A stretch of DNA of 64,000 nucleotides from Pectobacterium colocasium (GCF_020181655.1 NZ_CP084032.1:3410001-3474000); one strand, 5' to 3'; shown: positions 47,254 through 56,106, numbered from the stretch's first letter. The notes: generated by a model from the letters alone, not told the origin. Numbers and translations: made by a program.

Positions 47254-47757
47254 TTAGCCAAACGCTTGGGTATTACCGGGGCATACGAGCTGCTTACTTT
47301 TAATATGGTAAACCTCGACGTCAGGGCGCGTGAAAAAGGCGATTTCCCACGGATTCTTGGTGACGAATTCATGGCGCACTTTTTCGTAGAGCGGATTGTC
47401 CTGTGCGATAATAAACGCTTCCCCTTCAATAAGGGTGTAATTCCATTCAATTGCCCGCTCGAAGGTATAATGGCTGCGCTCATCCATCGCAAAAAAGCAG
47501 TGCGGATTGCGTTTCAGCAGTTGAGATTTAAAGGTTTCAGGGAACGTAATCAGGAAGATATCGTTATCCACAGAGGACAGGAACGCCAGTACCGTAGTAT
47601 GTGGCTGCTCTTCCGCCATCGTAATAAGCACGCCGACCTTATTAGTGAAATCTTGCTTTTCCGTTGGAGGAAAATCGACCATCGGCGTCAGTGGTACCGG
47701 CTTTGACGGGCGATTATCTTGTGGAAACTGGTAGCCCGGCTCGCGGATATCCTGCAC
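47254..47757 (-). CDS. Pyridoxamine 5'-phosphate oxidase-like protein
   Basis: A 167-residue protein of the FMN-binding split-barrel (PNPOx-like) superfamily, judged from the pattern FTNKVGVLITMAEEQPHTTVLAF followed by IFLITFPETFKSQLLKRNPHCFFAM. It starts with GTG at 47757 (no ATG lies upstream in frame). Members reduce or bind flavin, F420 or haem; the exact substrate is unknown. It is alone on its strand, with the adhP terminator behind it. The family call is by pattern only. Confidence 0.7.
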   Translation of the reverse strand: MQDIREPGYQFPQDNRPSKPVPLTPMVDFPPTEKQDFTNKVGVLITMAEEQPHTTVLAFLSSVDNDIFLITFPETFKSQLLKRNPHCFFAMDERSHYTFERAIEWNYTLIEGEAFIIAQDNPLYEKVRHEFVTKNPWEIAFFTRPDVEVYHIKSKQLVCPGNTQAFG

Positions 47758-47842
47758 AGGGGTGAAACCGTGTAAAAGCTGGCACTCTCTATTTAAAGGA
47801 ATAAATAGGAATTAAGAGCGATAACGATGATGTTTCACACCA

Positions 47843-48634
47843 TTATTTCAGCACCAACATCGTGATACCCACGCCGACCAGCATGAGACAAAACGCGCCG
47901 CGCAAATAAGCGACCGGAAGTTTGTGAGCAACAGCGACACCCCAGGACACACTGATGATCCCTCCCAGCGCCAGTGGTAAACCGATACTCCAGTCAACAT
48001 TACCCGCCTGCGAATAAGACAGTAGTGCCGCCAGCGCCCCCGGAACCACGAGAATCAACGCCATTCCCTGCGCCTGCGTTTGCGCAAAGGCAAACAGCGT
48101 GACCAGCGCGGGAACCACCACCAAACCGCCGCCAACGGTAAAAATGCCCGACATAAACCCGCTCGCGACACCAAGCAGCGGCAGATATTTGGTCGACAGT
48201 ACCTTCTCCGGCGTTTGGCTGCGTTTTTTGTTATACCACTGCCACATATAGTACGCGGCCAGCACCAGCAAGAAAGTGGCGAACGCACGCTGTAGGTGGT
48301 GAACATCAATCGATGACGCAATGTGAGCGGCAAGGTAGGCAGATCCCGTCGCAAAAGCACACAGGGTTAACGCGACTCGCGTATCAATACGGTTACGTTG
48401 ACGATAGCGTAGAAAACCAATCAGCACGTTAGGCGTAATCATCACTAACGCGGTTCCCTGTGCCATATGCTGATCCATCCCGAAGAGCACACCCAGAATA
48501 GGAATCGCAATAAGCCCACCGCCGATCCCCAACATACCTCCGCAAAACCCCAGCCCAATCCCCAAAAGCAAACACAACAAGATATCGCTGAACATCATTA
48601 AGCTAAACATAGAAAATGCAGACCTATATATCAT
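47843..48634 (-). CDS. TauE/SafE-family sulfite/sulfonate exporter
   Basis: A 260-residue membrane protein with about eight helices arranged as two TauE/SafE repeats: LLLGIGLGFCGGMLGIGGGLIAIPIL near the N-terminus and VASGFMSGIFTVGGGLVVVPALV in the middle, both with the GxxGGG signature. The family exports sulfite, sulfoacetate or other organic anions. The start is uncertain: in-frame ATGs at 48634, 48610 and 48598 are all weakly supported; the longest ATG form is given. The VOC gene lies upstream on the same strand. Confidence 0.86.
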   Translation of the reverse strand: MIYRSAFSMFSLMMFSDILLCLLLGIGLGFCGGMLGIGGGLIAIPILGVLFGMDQHMAQGTALVMITPNVLIGFLRYRQRNRIDTRVALTLCAFATGSAYLAAHIASSIDVHHLQRAFATFLLVLAAYYMWQWYNKKRSQTPEKVLSTKYLPLLGVASGFMSGIFTVGGGLVVVPALVTLFAFAQTQAQGMALILVVPGALAALLSYSQAGNVDWSIGLPLALGGIISVSWGVAVAHKLPVAYLRGAFCLMLVGVGITMLVLK

Positions 48635-48682
48635 AAGACTATCTGGAGAACTGCGTTTCAAGCAGGTAGGCAGACAATGTAT

Positions 48683-49069
48683 TTAGGGTAAATATTCCGC
48701 GATTTCGATCAAATTCAGATCGGGATCGCGCAGATAGAGAGAACGGATTGGCTGCGTTGCACCGGTTCGCATCACCGGCCCTTCGCTAATTGGCCAACGG
48801 CAGTGCGCCAAATGCGCCATAACCTGCTCTAGCGGTACCGATGCAATAAAACACAGATCGAGCGCTCCCGGGACGGGCAGGTGCGCTTTCGGTTCATGCT
48901 CCGCTCCGCGCAGGTGCACATTGATTTTCTGATGACCAAAATGAAAAGCAATGCGCCCGTTTGCAAACGTTTCCTCCCGCATTTGCAACACATCAACATA
49001 GAAATGTCGGGTCGCCGCAAGATCAACACAGGTCAATACAAGGTGATCGATATGATCGATAAGTGACAT
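48683..49069 (-). CDS. VOC-family (glyoxalase/dioxygenase-like) protein
   Basis: A 128-residue vicinal-oxygen-chelate protein. It begins IDHIDHLVLTCVDLAATRHFYVDVLQM, with candidate metal-binding His in HLVL, and ends with LYLRDPDLNLIEIAEYLP, whose Glu is the usual third ligand. The two beta-alpha-beta-beta-beta units are clear. The substrate is unknown; members include glyoxalase I, fosfomycin resistance proteins and dioxygenases. It is divergent from the LysR regulator, which may control it and the downstream TauE-like exporter (inference). Confidence 0.88.
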   Translation of the reverse strand: MSLIDHIDHLVLTCVDLAATRHFYVDVLQMREETFANGRIAFHFGHQKINVHLRGAEHEPKAHLPVPGALDLCFIASVPLEQVMAHLAHCRWPISEGPVMRTGATQPIRSLYLRDPDLNLIEIAEYLP

Positions 49070-49282
49070 TGATAAGCCCTATCCTTAATGATATTCCCCA
49101 CATCCTAGGAGTAACGCGGTCTTTTGATAATCCCTGAATAGTCAATGACCCTTTCCTGTCAGGAAAACCTCCAGCTGTGTTAACGTATAGATTGACATAA
49201 ACCATGTGACGACATGCTGCGCGGAATCAAACTGCCAGCTATTGTGCTGGTTTCCAGTTCTGCTGAGGGCTCTCAATACATC

Positions 49283-50185
49283 ATGATTAATCCTGCGCAT
49301 TTTGACCTTCAGTCGCTCCGCATCTTTTTGCAGGTTGCCCAGACGGGAAGCCTGACGAAAGCCGCAGAGAAGTTTCACATCACGCTTTCAGCCCTGAGCA
49401 AGCGAATCGCCGAACTGGAGCGTACCGTGGACTGTGCGCTATTTGTCCGCATGCCGCGCGGCCTGGCGCTAACCCCAGCAGGCAAAGAATTGGTGAATCT
49501 TGCAAGCAATGTGTTGAGCAACGTCGAGCGCATGGCGAGCGAAATGAACGACTACGCCGTTGGCGTGCGCGGCCACGTGCATATGTGGGCAAATACCTCG
49601 GCGGTTATTCAGTTTCTTCCACAGGATCTGGCGTCATTCCTTCAGACTCGCCCACTCATCCGTATTAACCTGGAGGAAAAGCTCAGTAAAACCGTGGTGA
49701 CCGCGCTGGCGATGGGGGAAGCGGATATCGGCATCTTCGCGGACAATGTCGGCTCACAGGGCGTCGAGAAAATTCCTTACCGTCAGGACAAGCTGGTTGT
49801 TCTCGTTCCTCCTCAACATCCGCTTTCCGCACGGTCAGAAGTGAGCTTTAACGACACATTGCACTACGATTATGTCGGCCTCAATAGCGGCAGCTCTCTG
49901 CTGAAACAGCTGAGAGATGCGTCGGATGAACTAGGGAGAGTGCTGCGCCTGCGGGTGCAGCTCAGCAGCTTTGACGGTATTTGCCGGATGATAGAAGCGG
50001 GACTGGGTATCAGCGTCTTGCCGGAAGGCGCGATTCGCCCGGAAGTGCTGGGGACCGGGTTACGTGCCATCAACCTCACCGATGAGTGGGCTTCACGCCA
50101 GCTCTGGCTGGGCGTGAAATCCGGCGCGATTCTGCAACCCGAAGTCGCCAATCTGCTGACACACCTGCGACAATGCGGAACGTAA
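49283..50185 (+). CDS. LysR-family transcriptional regulator
   Basis: A 300-residue LysR regulator. The helix-turn-helix is FDLQSLRIFLQVAQTGSLTKAAEKFHITLSALSKRIAELE in part, and the effector domain shows VHMWANTSAVIQFLPQDLASFL and SFDGICRMIEAGLGISVLPEGA. ATG 49283 is chosen since the family begins 5-8 residues before the first helix; a longer form from 49214 is unlikely. It is divergent from the VOC gene and convergent with the DUF3750 gene. The inducer is unknown. Confidence 0.92.
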   Translation: MINPAHFDLQSLRIFLQVAQTGSLTKAAEKFHITLSALSKRIAELERTVDCALFVRMPRGLALTPAGKELVNLASNVLSNVERMASEMNDYAVGVRGHVHMWANTSAVIQFLPQDLASFLQTRPLIRINLEEKLSKTVVTALAMGEADIGIFADNVGSQGVEKIPYRQDKLVVLVPPQHPLSARSEVSFNDTLHYDYVGLNSGSSLLKQLRDASDELGRVLRLRVQLSSFDGICRMIEAGLGISVLPEGAIRPEVLGTGLRAINLTDEWASRQLWLGVKSGAILQPEVANLLTHLRQCGT

Positions 50186-50201
50186 GGAAGAGATGCTACG
50201 C

Positions 50202-50975
50202 TTAGCCTTCTTCGCGGCCCGTTTTCTCATAGCCGAGACGGCCAACAAAAGGCAAGCGCAGCGCTGGCGGGTTCATATCCACGCCCATGTTCAGCCCCAG
50301 AATATTGGCTTCGATGCCCTCTTCAACCCCCATCGTGATCCCCAGCACGCCTAACAGCGAGATCTGCACGCCGCTTCCCGATGGCGATAACCCAACCGGA
50401 CGCGTGATCGGGCGGTAATCCTTACCAATAGCGTTAGCGGGCATGTCCAGTTTGAGCGCAGGCACTTCGCGGCCAATGTGTGCGAGAAACGTATTGCTAT
50501 TCGGCCCCGGCCAGGCGTGGTAAGTCTTTGGCCACGGATAGCTTTTAATCGCAGCCTCAATCTGCGGGATCATGGCTTGCGCCTTGTCGCCACGGTGCTC
50601 CACCAACAGCTTCGGCATCGCCCCGTACCAATACGCATCCGCCACCGAACGGTTCAGGCGGACAACGTTATCGCTCCCCCAGCTCACCACCTCATAGCGG
50701 CGATATTGCGTTTCCCCCGCCTTCTTGAAAATGATCCACGGATGTACGGCCACCAGCCCGCGCCAGCCGTAGGTCGGTGCAGCATAAACCTGCACGATCG
50801 CCGTTTGGCGAAATTGCACAGGATTCGGCGCTAAGCCGGAAGAATCGCGCTTGGCAGACCACCAACTTTGCCCGCTAAACGTTTCACCGTTACGCGTTGA
50901 CTGCGCCCAGCTTTGCCAAAAAGACAGCAACAGCACACAAATAAACCCAATCCCCAAGAATTTGAGGTACGTCAT
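50202..50975 (-). CDS. DUF3750 membrane-anchored protein
   Basis: A 257-residue protein with one N-terminal helix (FLGIGFICVLLLSFWQSWA), then an extracytoplasmic domain with TAIVQVYAAPTYGWRGLVAVHPWIIFK and YHAWPGPNSNTFLAHIGREVPAL. These features match DUF3750, whose function is unknown. The N-C-P-G-like segment PGPNSNTFLAH and the conserved His are suggestive of a hydrolytic or transfer site, but that is speculation. It is convergent with the LysR gene. Confidence 0.8.
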   Translation of the reverse strand: MTYLKFLGIGFICVLLLSFWQSWAQSTRNGETFSGQSWWSAKRDSSGLAPNPVQFRQTAIVQVYAAPTYGWRGLVAVHPWIIFKKAGETQYRRYEVVSWGSDNVVRLNRSVADAYWYGAMPKLLVEHRGDKAQAMIPQIEAAIKSYPWPKTYHAWPGPNSNTFLAHIGREVPALKLDMPANAIGKDYRPITRPVGLSPSGSGVQISLLGVLGITMGVEEGIEANILGLNMGVDMNPPALRLPFVGRLGYEKTGREEG

Positions 50976-51457
50976 AGGCCAGATAGCTCACAGAAAAGAG
51001 ATGGAACGGAATCGATACGCCCGCGGGCGAGCGCCCACAGTGAAGATCGGTCAAAAAAAGCATTTCACCAGTTTACTGCCTGTTGTCGGTAAGGTTAAGA
51101 CATTGGGTGAAATATTGACCTATTTTTACGTTGCGTGGGGACTATAGGCGAGAGCCTTCCTTATTCAGACCGCATACCACATTCTATCCCCGATGTTCCG
51201 CATGAAACCAATTGCGCTCGGGGATCCGCATGATTTTTATCGAACGCTGAAAAATTTCATCTCAGCAAGCAATATCATGGCGTGTAAAATAACTTACTAT
51301 GAAAATAATATATTCAAAAAACATATTCATTAAATAATCAATCAACATTCCTCTATCTATTTTACGATTTTTAACGTCATTAAATAATCGCTGACTATAA
51401 TCAATGGGCGAGTTCTATTAACGACACACCTCTGGAAATAGAGAATGGAGTAATTAA
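50976..51457. other. Gene-free AT-rich interval before the amidase gene
   Basis: I see no gene. An 8-bp inverted repeat (ATCCCCGA at 51186-51193, TCGGGGAT at 51218-51225) with two nearby TCCGCATGA copies is the only structure. The last 200 bases are very AT-rich, as expected for an H-NS-silenced or strongly regulated promoter. Confidence 0.5.
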
Positions 51458-52588
51458 ATGAAAAAAAATAATAAGCAGATTAAGTCTACGGTATGTGCAC
51501 TATCATTAGTCGCATTAACGCTAGGCTCAGCGGTTTCGCTTGCCTGTACACGGCTCGTTTATAAAGATATCAATAATCCTGATTACCCTATTACCGCCCG
51601 ATCAATGGACTGGGCCGAAGATACGCATACTAATCTCTGGATTTTCCCACGAGAACTAAAACGTTCTGGTGCCGCTGGTCAGTATTCTCTGAAATGGACA
51701 TCAAAATACGGCAGTGTTATTGCCTCTGCTTTTGATGGCAACGAAAAAATGGCTTCCACAACCGATGGCCTGAATGAGAAAGGGTTGGCGGCTAACGTGC
51801 TCTGGCTGGCGGAGTCTGAATACCCTAAAACCAAGCCGACCGCGAAAAAACCGGGCTTAAGCGTCGCCGCATGGGCACAGTATGTGCTGGATAATTTTGC
51901 TACGGTCGATGAAGCCGTGAAATCGCTACAACAGGAAAAATTTATACTGGTAACCAAAGACGTACCAGGACAGGATCGCATGGCAACGCTCCATCTGTCC
52001 TTGTCAGATTCGTCTGGCGATAGTGCCATTATTGAATACATCGACGGCAAACAGGTTATTCACCACAATAAGGATTATCAGGTAATGACCAATTCTCCAA
52101 CCTTCGATCAACAGTTGGCGCTGACTGCCTACTGGGATCAGATTGGGGGGAATGTGATGCTACCGGGAACGAATCGCGCGGCCGACCGCTTTGTTCGTGC
52201 CTCATTCTATGTGAAAAGTGTTGCTCCCAATAAACTCATTCCCGGGGTAGCAGAAAAAAGTAAAATAGAAAAAGATAAAGCGGACTTAGCCACCGCATTC
52301 AGTATTATACGTAATGCATCGGTTCCTTATGGTTATTCCTTACCGGGTATGCCAAACATTGCCTCAACACGCTGGCGCACGGTCATCGATCATAAATCGC
52401 TACAGTACTTTTTTGAATCTGCCGTCTCCCCCAATATTTTTTGGGTTGATTTGAAAAAAATCGACTTTGCTCCGCGTGGAGATAACGCCAGCAAATTAGA
52501 TTTAGGGCCAAACCAAAGCACCATTTATTCTGGTCAGGCTTCGGCACACTTTAAGCCCGCTACGCCATTTAAATTTGCTGGGCTGTAA
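51458..52588 (+). CDS. Periplasmic penicillin V acylase / linear amide C-N hydrolase
   Basis: A 376-residue Ntn-hydrolase of the choloylglycine hydrolase family. A signal peptide ends at SLA, directly exposing Cys30 (CTRLVYKD) as the catalytic N-terminal nucleophile. Arg32 follows, and the conserved Asp is in ARSMDWAED. It resembles the characterised Pectobacterium atrosepticum penicillin V acylase, a Gram-negative cluster that also hydrolyses acyl-homoserine lactones. ATG 51458 follows GGAG by 9 bases. Its AT-rich upstream DNA and the adjoining IS region suggest an accessory locus. A perfect hairpin follows. Confidence 0.92.
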   Translation: MKKNNKQIKSTVCALSLVALTLGSAVSLACTRLVYKDINNPDYPITARSMDWAEDTHTNLWIFPRELKRSGAAGQYSLKWTSKYGSVIASAFDGNEKMASTTDGLNEKGLAANVLWLAESEYPKTKPTAKKPGLSVAAWAQYVLDNFATVDEAVKSLQQEKFILVTKDVPGQDRMATLHLSLSDSSGDSAIIEYIDGKQVIHHNKDYQVMTNSPTFDQQLALTAYWDQIGGNVMLPGTNRAADRFVRASFYVKSVAPNKLIPGVAEKSKIEKDKADLATAFSIIRNASVPYGYSLPGMPNIASTRWRTVIDHKSLQYFFESAVSPNIFWVDLKKIDFAPRGDNASKLDLGPNQSTIYSGQASAHFKPATPFKFAGL

Positions 52589-52633
52589 ATAATAAGATTA
52601 TTTACGATATTATTTTTATTCCACGATAATGTT

Positions 52634-52659
52634 AAAGCGCCATGCTCGCATGGCGCTTT
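52634..52659 (+). terminator. Hairpin after the amidase gene
   Basis: AAAGCGCCATG, loop CTCG, CATGGCGCTTT: perfect 11-bp stem with T residues on one side, 46 bases after the stop codon. Confidence 0.82.
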
Positions 52660-52696
52660 CGCACAATTATAATAAATAAGGATATCGATAGGCTAT

Positions 52697-52860
52697 TTAC
52701 AGCACCTTCGCATTCCCTACCCATTCGGCATAGAAATGGCTCGAACAGATTCCAGGTTCGATTGCCTTTATCTCTGTCTTAACTAATCCCAGATTGATGA
52801 ATGGATCGTCCGCCAGAATGTCTTCCATGTCAGCACTATCTAACCCGTAGGCTAAAATAA
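52697..52860 (-). pseudogene. 3' remnant of a YciI-like gene cut by the IS
   Basis: On the minus strand an open frame enters from the IS end and runs to a TAA at 52697-52699, reading LILAYGLDSADMEDILADDP followed by FINLGLVKTEIKAI and a short tail. The DDPF and following strand look like the C-terminal half of a YciI/dimeric alpha-beta barrel protein. The N-terminal half is missing; the IS lies exactly at the break, and the other side of the IS holds a different gene. Family assignment is tentative. Confidence 0.65.
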
Positions 52861-52893
52861 GGTTCATCGCGCTTAAGCGTGAACCAATAGAAA

Positions 52894-52955
52894 ACGGCGG
52901 TAAAAGTGGTTAGTTTTGTATTCGCCAAAACACTAACCGACCACTCAACCGCCGT
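52894..52955 (+). other. Long imperfect hairpin upstream of the transposase
   Basis: ACGGCGGT (52894-52901) pairs with ACCGCCGT (52948-52955), AGTGGT (52905-52910) with ACCACT (52940-52945), and TAGT/TTTTG with CAAAAC/ACTA further in. It ends 5 bases before the transposase ATG and could hide the start from read-through transcripts. Confidence 0.68.
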
Positions 52956-52960
52956 CTGCC

Positions 52961-54166
52961 ATGAATGCTAACCTCTCTTCCCTTTTCTGGGAAGGCTTTA
53001 CCGTTGACTCCTTTTCCCATTCCTCATCTGATACGCTGCTTATTACGCTTCGCCCAGCCCCCCGTTTTGCACCCCAGTGCCGCCGATGTGGCCGAAGAGA
53101 CTGTGCCGTTCATGATGTCTCTGTACGTCAGGTTCGTGAGCGGGATTTGCTGCACTGGCGCGTCACCCTTCTGGTTCCTGTTCGTCGTCTTCGCTGCGCC
53201 TGCTGCGGTGTTGCCACCGAACGTATCTCCTGGTTGCCTGAGAGGCAGCGTTACACCTCTACATTATCCGTCTGGGTTGAGTCTCTTAGCCGTCTACTCC
53301 CCGTGAAGCACGTAGCACAGCTGACAGGCCTGCACTGGCACACCATCAAGAATATCGACCTCCGCCGTTTGCGTCGGGAATTGCAGGAGCCAGAGCGACA
53401 TACACTTCGCCGCCTGATAATGGATGAGTTCGCCCTGTTTAAAGGCCATCGCTATGCCACTGTGGTCGTGGACGCTGATACGCAGCAGGTGCTGTGGGTC
53501 GGGGAAGGTCGCAGCCGCGCGGCCTTCCGCCCGTTCTTCACCTGGCTGGGACCGGAAGGCTGCGCGGCTATCGAGTCTGTCGCAATGGACATGAACACGG
53601 CGCTGGACCTTGAAGTCAGGGAGCAATGCCCACAGGCGGAAGTGGTCTATGATTTGTTCCACGTGGTGGCGAAGTTCGGTCGCGAGGTCATCGACAGGGT
53701 GCGGGTTGACCAGGCGAATCAGCTACGTGACAACGCGAAAGCCCGGAAGGTTATCAAGCGCAGCCGCTGGCTGTTGCTGCGTAACGCTGAAAATCTGCCA
53801 GCAGGTCATGATGTAAAGCTGGCAGAGTTGCTGGAGGCCAACCAGCCGCTGAACACCGTGTACGTGATGAAAACTGCGCTGAAAGAGCTGTGGTATGCGC
53901 CGGATAAGGAGGTGGCCCGGCATCGCTGGGATGAATGGTACAGGCAGTCTCAGGAGAGCGATATAAAAGCGCTGCAGCAGTTCGCAGATAAGCTCAAGGG
54001 CTACGTGAGCGGGATAATCGCCAGTGCTGAACATCGTCTGAATACGAGTGTGCTGGAGGGGATGAATAACAAAATCAAGGTACTAAAGCGAATGGCTTAT
54101 GGATACCGGGATAACGACTACTTCTTCCTGAAAATTAAAGCAGCGTTCCCCGGTAAAGCGCGATGA
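52961..54166 (+). CDS. ISL3-family transposase
   Basis: A 401-residue DDE transposase. The N-terminal zinc finger has CRRCGRRDC and LRCACCGV; the catalytic part has the first Asp in LIMDEFALFKGHRYATVVVD, the second in ESVAMDMN, and the Glu in NTSVLEGMNNKIKVLKRMAYG, all normal for ISL3. It ends NDYFFLKIKAAFPGKAR, the usual full-length C-terminus, so the gene appears intact. Its stop codon lies within the right inverted repeat. Confidence 0.95.
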   Translation: MNANLSSLFWEGFTVDSFSHSSSDTLLITLRPAPRFAPQCRRCGRRDCAVHDVSVRQVRERDLLHWRVTLLVPVRRLRCACCGVATERISWLPERQRYTSTLSVWVESLSRLLPVKHVAQLTGLHWHTIKNIDLRRLRRELQEPERHTLRRLIMDEFALFKGHRYATVVVDADTQQVLWVGEGRSRAAFRPFFTWLGPEGCAAIESVAMDMNTALDLEVREQCPQAEVVYDLFHVVAKFGREVIDRVRVDQANQLRDNAKARKVIKRSRWLLLRNAENLPAGHDVKLAELLEANQPLNTVYVMKTALKELWYAPDKEVARHRWDEWYRQSQESDIKALQQFADKLKGYVSGIIASAEHRLNTSVLEGMNNKIKVLKRMAYGYRDNDYFFLKIKAAFPGKAR

Positions 54167-54169
54167 ACC

Positions 54170-54543
54170 TTATTAATACCGTACACCCCTTGCTGCTGCG
54201 TGCTGAACAACTCATCCGCTATGAGAACCCGGCAATTACCGCAGAAGAATTAGCCAGCGCCCTGAATTTCAGCGACCGGACGCTGCATAGAAAACTGAAA
54301 GACCTCACGACAGAAAGCCCGAAAAACTTTATTACCCGCGTCAGGATCGAAATGGCCTGCCGGCTGCTTGAAAACCCGATGACCAATATCAAGCAGGTCG
54401 CCGCCGAATGTGGTTACAGTGAAGACACCGCCTTCCGGCGCGCCTTTTCCCAGCAGATGGAGATGACGCCAACCCAGTTCAGGAAATGGGCGCTGTTGAG
54501 GAATAATCAGCAGACAGCGCTGGATCATGAGGATGATGATTAA
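54170..54543 (+). pseudogene. AraC-family regulator, C-terminal fragment fused to the IS end
   Basis: About 120 residues forming the double helix-turn-helix of an AraC/XylS regulator: EELASALNFSDRTLHRKLKDL is the first, and KQVAAECGYSEDTAFRRAFSQQ the second, ending TPTQFRKW. The ligand domain is absent. An ATG in the IS inverted repeat (54163) opens the frame as MNLINTV, so a short DNA-binding protein could be made. Stop at 54541-54543. Confidence 0.85.
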
Positions 54544-54648
54544 GGCGATGACTCTGAAAGACACGACTTACGGTAAACCACCGTCTTGATTGGCGCCTTT
54601 GGTACACATTGCTATTCACTCAGGGAATGTATTAAGGACATAAAATCG

Positions 54649-56106
54649 ATGATAAGGAAAACCGTTATTGCCACGCTGATCGGCCTATCGGCAGTATCCA
54701 TCAGCCAGGCAAATGACAAGATAGATACGCTCTACGAACGCCTCACGCAGCAGGATGCGACTGCATTAACCGCGTTGACGGCGCTAGCAAAAGACAACGA
54801 CCCGCAGGCATTGAGCACGCTGGGGTTCATCTATGAATACGGCATCACCGTCCCGCAAAATACGATGCAAGCGCGCCAGTATTATCAGCAGGCCTGTGAA
54901 ATAGACGGCAATTTTGGCTGCTACAACGTCTGGTATTTTTATCAATACGGCAAAGGTGTCGAACAGGATAAGGCACGTGCCAAACAGTTCGCAGAAAAAA
55001 TGAACCGAACCGACATAAAAATACCCGTTGATGTGATGGATAAGGTTGTCGACTACATTTATTCCGCGAAAGCCGATGCCGACAGTGATATATCCTATCG
55101 TCCTAAATTGATTCGAGCAGTGAGACGATATTTGACGAGCGGTGATGCCGATACTCAACGCTTCTTCACCCATATTGGTTTTAGCAAGCAGGATATTCTG
55201 CGACTCGCGACATTCTGGGCAAAGGATGGCGATCCAAAAATTAATTTCCATGTCGGTCATTTCTATAATTTTGGCTATGCCGATATCAAAAATGAGAATA
55301 TTGAGGCGTTAAAGTGGTTCCGTGTCGCCGCTGAAGGTGGCCATCGAGAAGCACAGAATATACTTGGGTTCGTCTACGAAAAAGGGCGTTGGGGTGTTTT
55401 CCCTGATGGGGTAGAAGCTGAAAAATGGTATGAGCGTGCAGCAAAGCAAGGCGATGATGATGCATTAATGAATCTGGGAAAAATGTATTATAACAGTGTG
55501 CTTATCAAGGCCAATTACAGTAAGGCCTATACCTTACTTGAACAAGCCTATAAGCGTGACCTGACTGGTGCCAGCCGCTATTTATCTCAGATGTATTACA
55601 GTGGGCAATACGTTGACGTAGATTGCCATCAGGCTCAAAAATACGCAGGGAGCACAGATAATAATTATCTTCGCCAGTGTGAAAAAGATAAACGCGAGAG
55701 AATAGCGACCCGCGACGTATTACCGTTTTTAACGTTAAAACATGAATCTAGCCCATACGGTGGGAATAATAATCCCTATAAATGCGAGCTTAATTTCTCT
55801 ATCAATACGAATAAATTAGGCGAAGTCGCCAATTTTCGCGCCACGCTGCGACTCAAAAATAGTGAAGGTGCTTCGGCCGAACAAACACTCGCCTTCCCGC
55901 CTTTTGGGTTGAGTAGCCTTGATGCCGGAATGATCGGAGAAAAATTCATTTTTTCCCAGGAATCAACCCTGCTCCCGCAGTACCAATCCGATTTTTGCCA
56001 GTTCCACGCTTTGGAATATCAGGTCACCGCAGCTACCGCTACGATCAACGGCGAGGAGGTCGATGTGCTTAAGGCGGGGATTTTGAAGCAACTGGAAAAG
56101 CGTTAG
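54649..56106 (+). CDS. Periplasmic Sel1-repeat (TPR-like) protein
   Basis: A 485-residue protein. A signal peptide (MIRKTVIATLIGLSAVSISQA) precedes several Sel1-like repeats: ALSTLGFIYEYGITVPQNTMQARQYY in part near residue 40, INFHVGHFYNFGYADIKNENIEALKWF in part near 200, AQNILGFVYEKGRWGVFPDG near 235 and DALMNLGKMYYNSVL near 270. The last 130 residues form a beta-rich region with no recognised domain. Such proteins act as scaffolds. ATG 54649 has AAGGA upstream; an in-frame start at 54586 has no signal peptide. Function unknown. Confidence 0.8.
   Translation: MIRKTVIATLIGLSAVSISQANDKIDTLYERLTQQDATALTALTALAKDNDPQALSTLGFIYEYGITVPQNTMQARQYYQQACEIDGNFGCYNVWYFYQYGKGVEQDKARAKQFAEKMNRTDIKIPVDVMDKVVDYIYSAKADADSDISYRPKLIRAVRRYLTSGDADTQRFFTHIGFSKQDILRLATFWAKDGDPKINFHVGHFYNFGYADIKNENIEALKWFRVAAEGGHREAQNILGFVYEKGRWGVFPDGVEAEKWYERAAKQGDDDALMNLGKMYYNSVLIKANYSKAYTLLEQAYKRDLTGASRYLSQMYYSGQYVDVDCHQAQKYAGSTDNNYLRQCEKDKRERIATRDVLPFLTLKHESSPYGGNNNPYKCELNFSINTNKLGEVANFRATLRLKNSEGASAEQTLAFPPFGLSSLDAGMIGEKFIFSQESTLLPQYQSDFCQFHALEYQVTAATATINGEEVDVLKAGILKQLEKR

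Larger units (their letters stand above)
52861..54169 (+). mobile_element. ISL3-family insertion sequence
   Basis: A 1309-bp element with one transposase gene. The ends GGTTCATCGCGCTT (52861-52874) and AAGCGCGATGAACC (54156-54169) are perfect 14-bp inverted repeats; counting five more bases on each side gives 19 bp (AATAAGGTTCATCGCGCTT). ISL3 elements usually start with GG and duplicate 8 bp. The flanks here (TAAAATAA and TTATTAAT) are not direct repeats, and both neighbouring genes are truncated, so a deletion or recombination followed insertion. Confidence 0.9.

Noticed and set aside
51186..51234. Inverted repeat and two TCCGCATGA copies before the amidase gene
   Set aside because: Short and without a known partner protein; noted only in the description of the gap.
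52853..54177. 8-bp target-site duplication around the ISL3 element
   Set aside because: TAAAATAA and TTATTAAT are not direct repeats, and alternative end positions do not give one either.
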